Shown piece after piece: positions 63,773-64,000 of a stretch of 64,000 nt of DNA (position 1 is the first letter of the stretch; every line of letters begins with the position of its first letter). The stretch is from Devosia equisanguinis (GTDB taxonomy: Bacteria > Pseudomonadota > Alphaproteobacteria > Rhizobiales > Devosiaceae), in the NCBI RefSeq assembly GCF_900631955.1, contig NZ_UZWD01000022.1, positions 62,001 to 126,000 of the forward strand, read 5' to 3'. The notes beneath the pieces are model-generated. The model saw only the letters and a program-made list of their open reading frames with translations. It ran no database searches and had not been told where the DNA came from. The position numbers and the translations under genes were made by a program.

Positions 63773-64000
63773 TCAGTCTTGGAACGGGTCAACCACCAGA
63801 ATGGTGTCGGCACGTTCGGGGCTGGTGGACAATAGCGCTACCGGAGCGCCGATCAGCTCTTCGATATAGCGGACATACTTGACGGCCTGCGCCGGCAGTT
63901 CGGCCCAGCTGCGCGCGCCTGCTGTGGTCTCCGACCAGCCTTCCAGCGTCTCGTAAATCGGCTTAACCCGCGCTTGTGCCCCCATTGAGGCAGGCAAATA
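63773..64000 (-). CDS. purA: Adenylosuccinate synthetase PurA, C-terminal fragment (partial)
   Basis: Only the last ~75 residues are inside the window. [40 protein letters not shown] and [16 protein letters not shown] are the conserved C-terminal PurA sequence. The enzyme joins IMP and aspartate in AMP synthesis. The gene continues beyond the right edge. Confidence 0.95.
   Translation of the reverse strand, partial: YLPASMGAQARVKPIYETLEGWSETTAGARSWAELPAQAVKYVRYIEELIGAPVALLSTSPERADTILVVDPFQD

Overview
The window is GC-rich chromosomal DNA of an alphaproteobacterium. The gene families point to the Hyphomicrobiales (Rhizobiales), probably near Devosia: ctrA, chpT, sciP, rcdA and trcR families, an IRO-box-like iron operator, DUF1134 (EipA), DUF1192, DUF6476 and a Caulobacter-type fliF operon. 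The genus is an inference. I see no phage, plasmid, transposon or CRISPR material; the window reads as core chromosome with a few accessory operons.

Layout. 1-3.2 kb: start of a LacI-type regulator, a tRNA-Met with a clear promoter, and a two-gene DNA repair or modification unit (radical SAM plus DUF4130-UdgX fusion). 3.4-10.7 kb: an AsmA protein, a VOC dioxygenase, and a sigma factor overlapping a membrane von Willebrand A protein. 10.7-22.8 kb: mnmA, then flagellar genes fliK-flgD (behind a sigma-54-type promoter), sciP, fliF-fliG-fliH-fliN-flbD and flhA. 22.9-31.9 kb: an SDR, an iron-siderophore import operon with a flavin monooxygenase, a siderophore-type esterase, a metallopeptidase, a GNAT enzyme and a PRC-barrel protein. 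32-37.4 kb: fliI-fliJ divergent from ctrA, an ECF42-type sigma factor and rpoH. 37.6-49.5 kb: RluD-type synthase, DUF6476, eipA, a YHS protein, chpT, a CheY-like regulator, ftsH, glmM, an outer-membrane protein, a DenD-type dehydrogenase and an EAL phosphodiesterase. 49.7-55.5 kb: a copper operon (DUF2946, PCuAC, SCO), trcR, a quinone oxidoreductase, DUF1192, rcdA, ynfA and rpmE. 55.7-64 kb: an ABC exporter, thiamine pyrophosphokinase, TPP riboswitch-thiBPQ, a large proline-rich membrane protein and the 3' end of purA.

How the genes work together. The window holds much of the alphaproteobacterial cell-cycle circuit: CtrA, its phosphorelay protein ChpT, its antagonist SciP, its proteolysis adaptor RcdA and the polymerase-associated factor TrcR. 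Candidate CtrA boxes (TTAA-N7-TTAA) lie upstream of several probable targets. Two are exact: one before the outer-membrane protein and one in the rcdA upstream region. One-mismatch versions precede fliF, fliI, sciP and eipA.

The most novel signal is between 54072 and 54208. An exact CtrA box is followed by about 90 nt that can fold, carry CUCC-type single-stranded motifs and end in a strong intrinsic terminator. I read this as a candidate CtrA-controlled small RNA next to rcdA. Other notable points are the UdgX/radical SAM pair, the missing ATPase of the iron transporter, the ECF-VWA pair, the overlapping divergent start codons of rluD and DUF6476, and a perfect 13-bp inverted repeat before the PRC-barrel gene.
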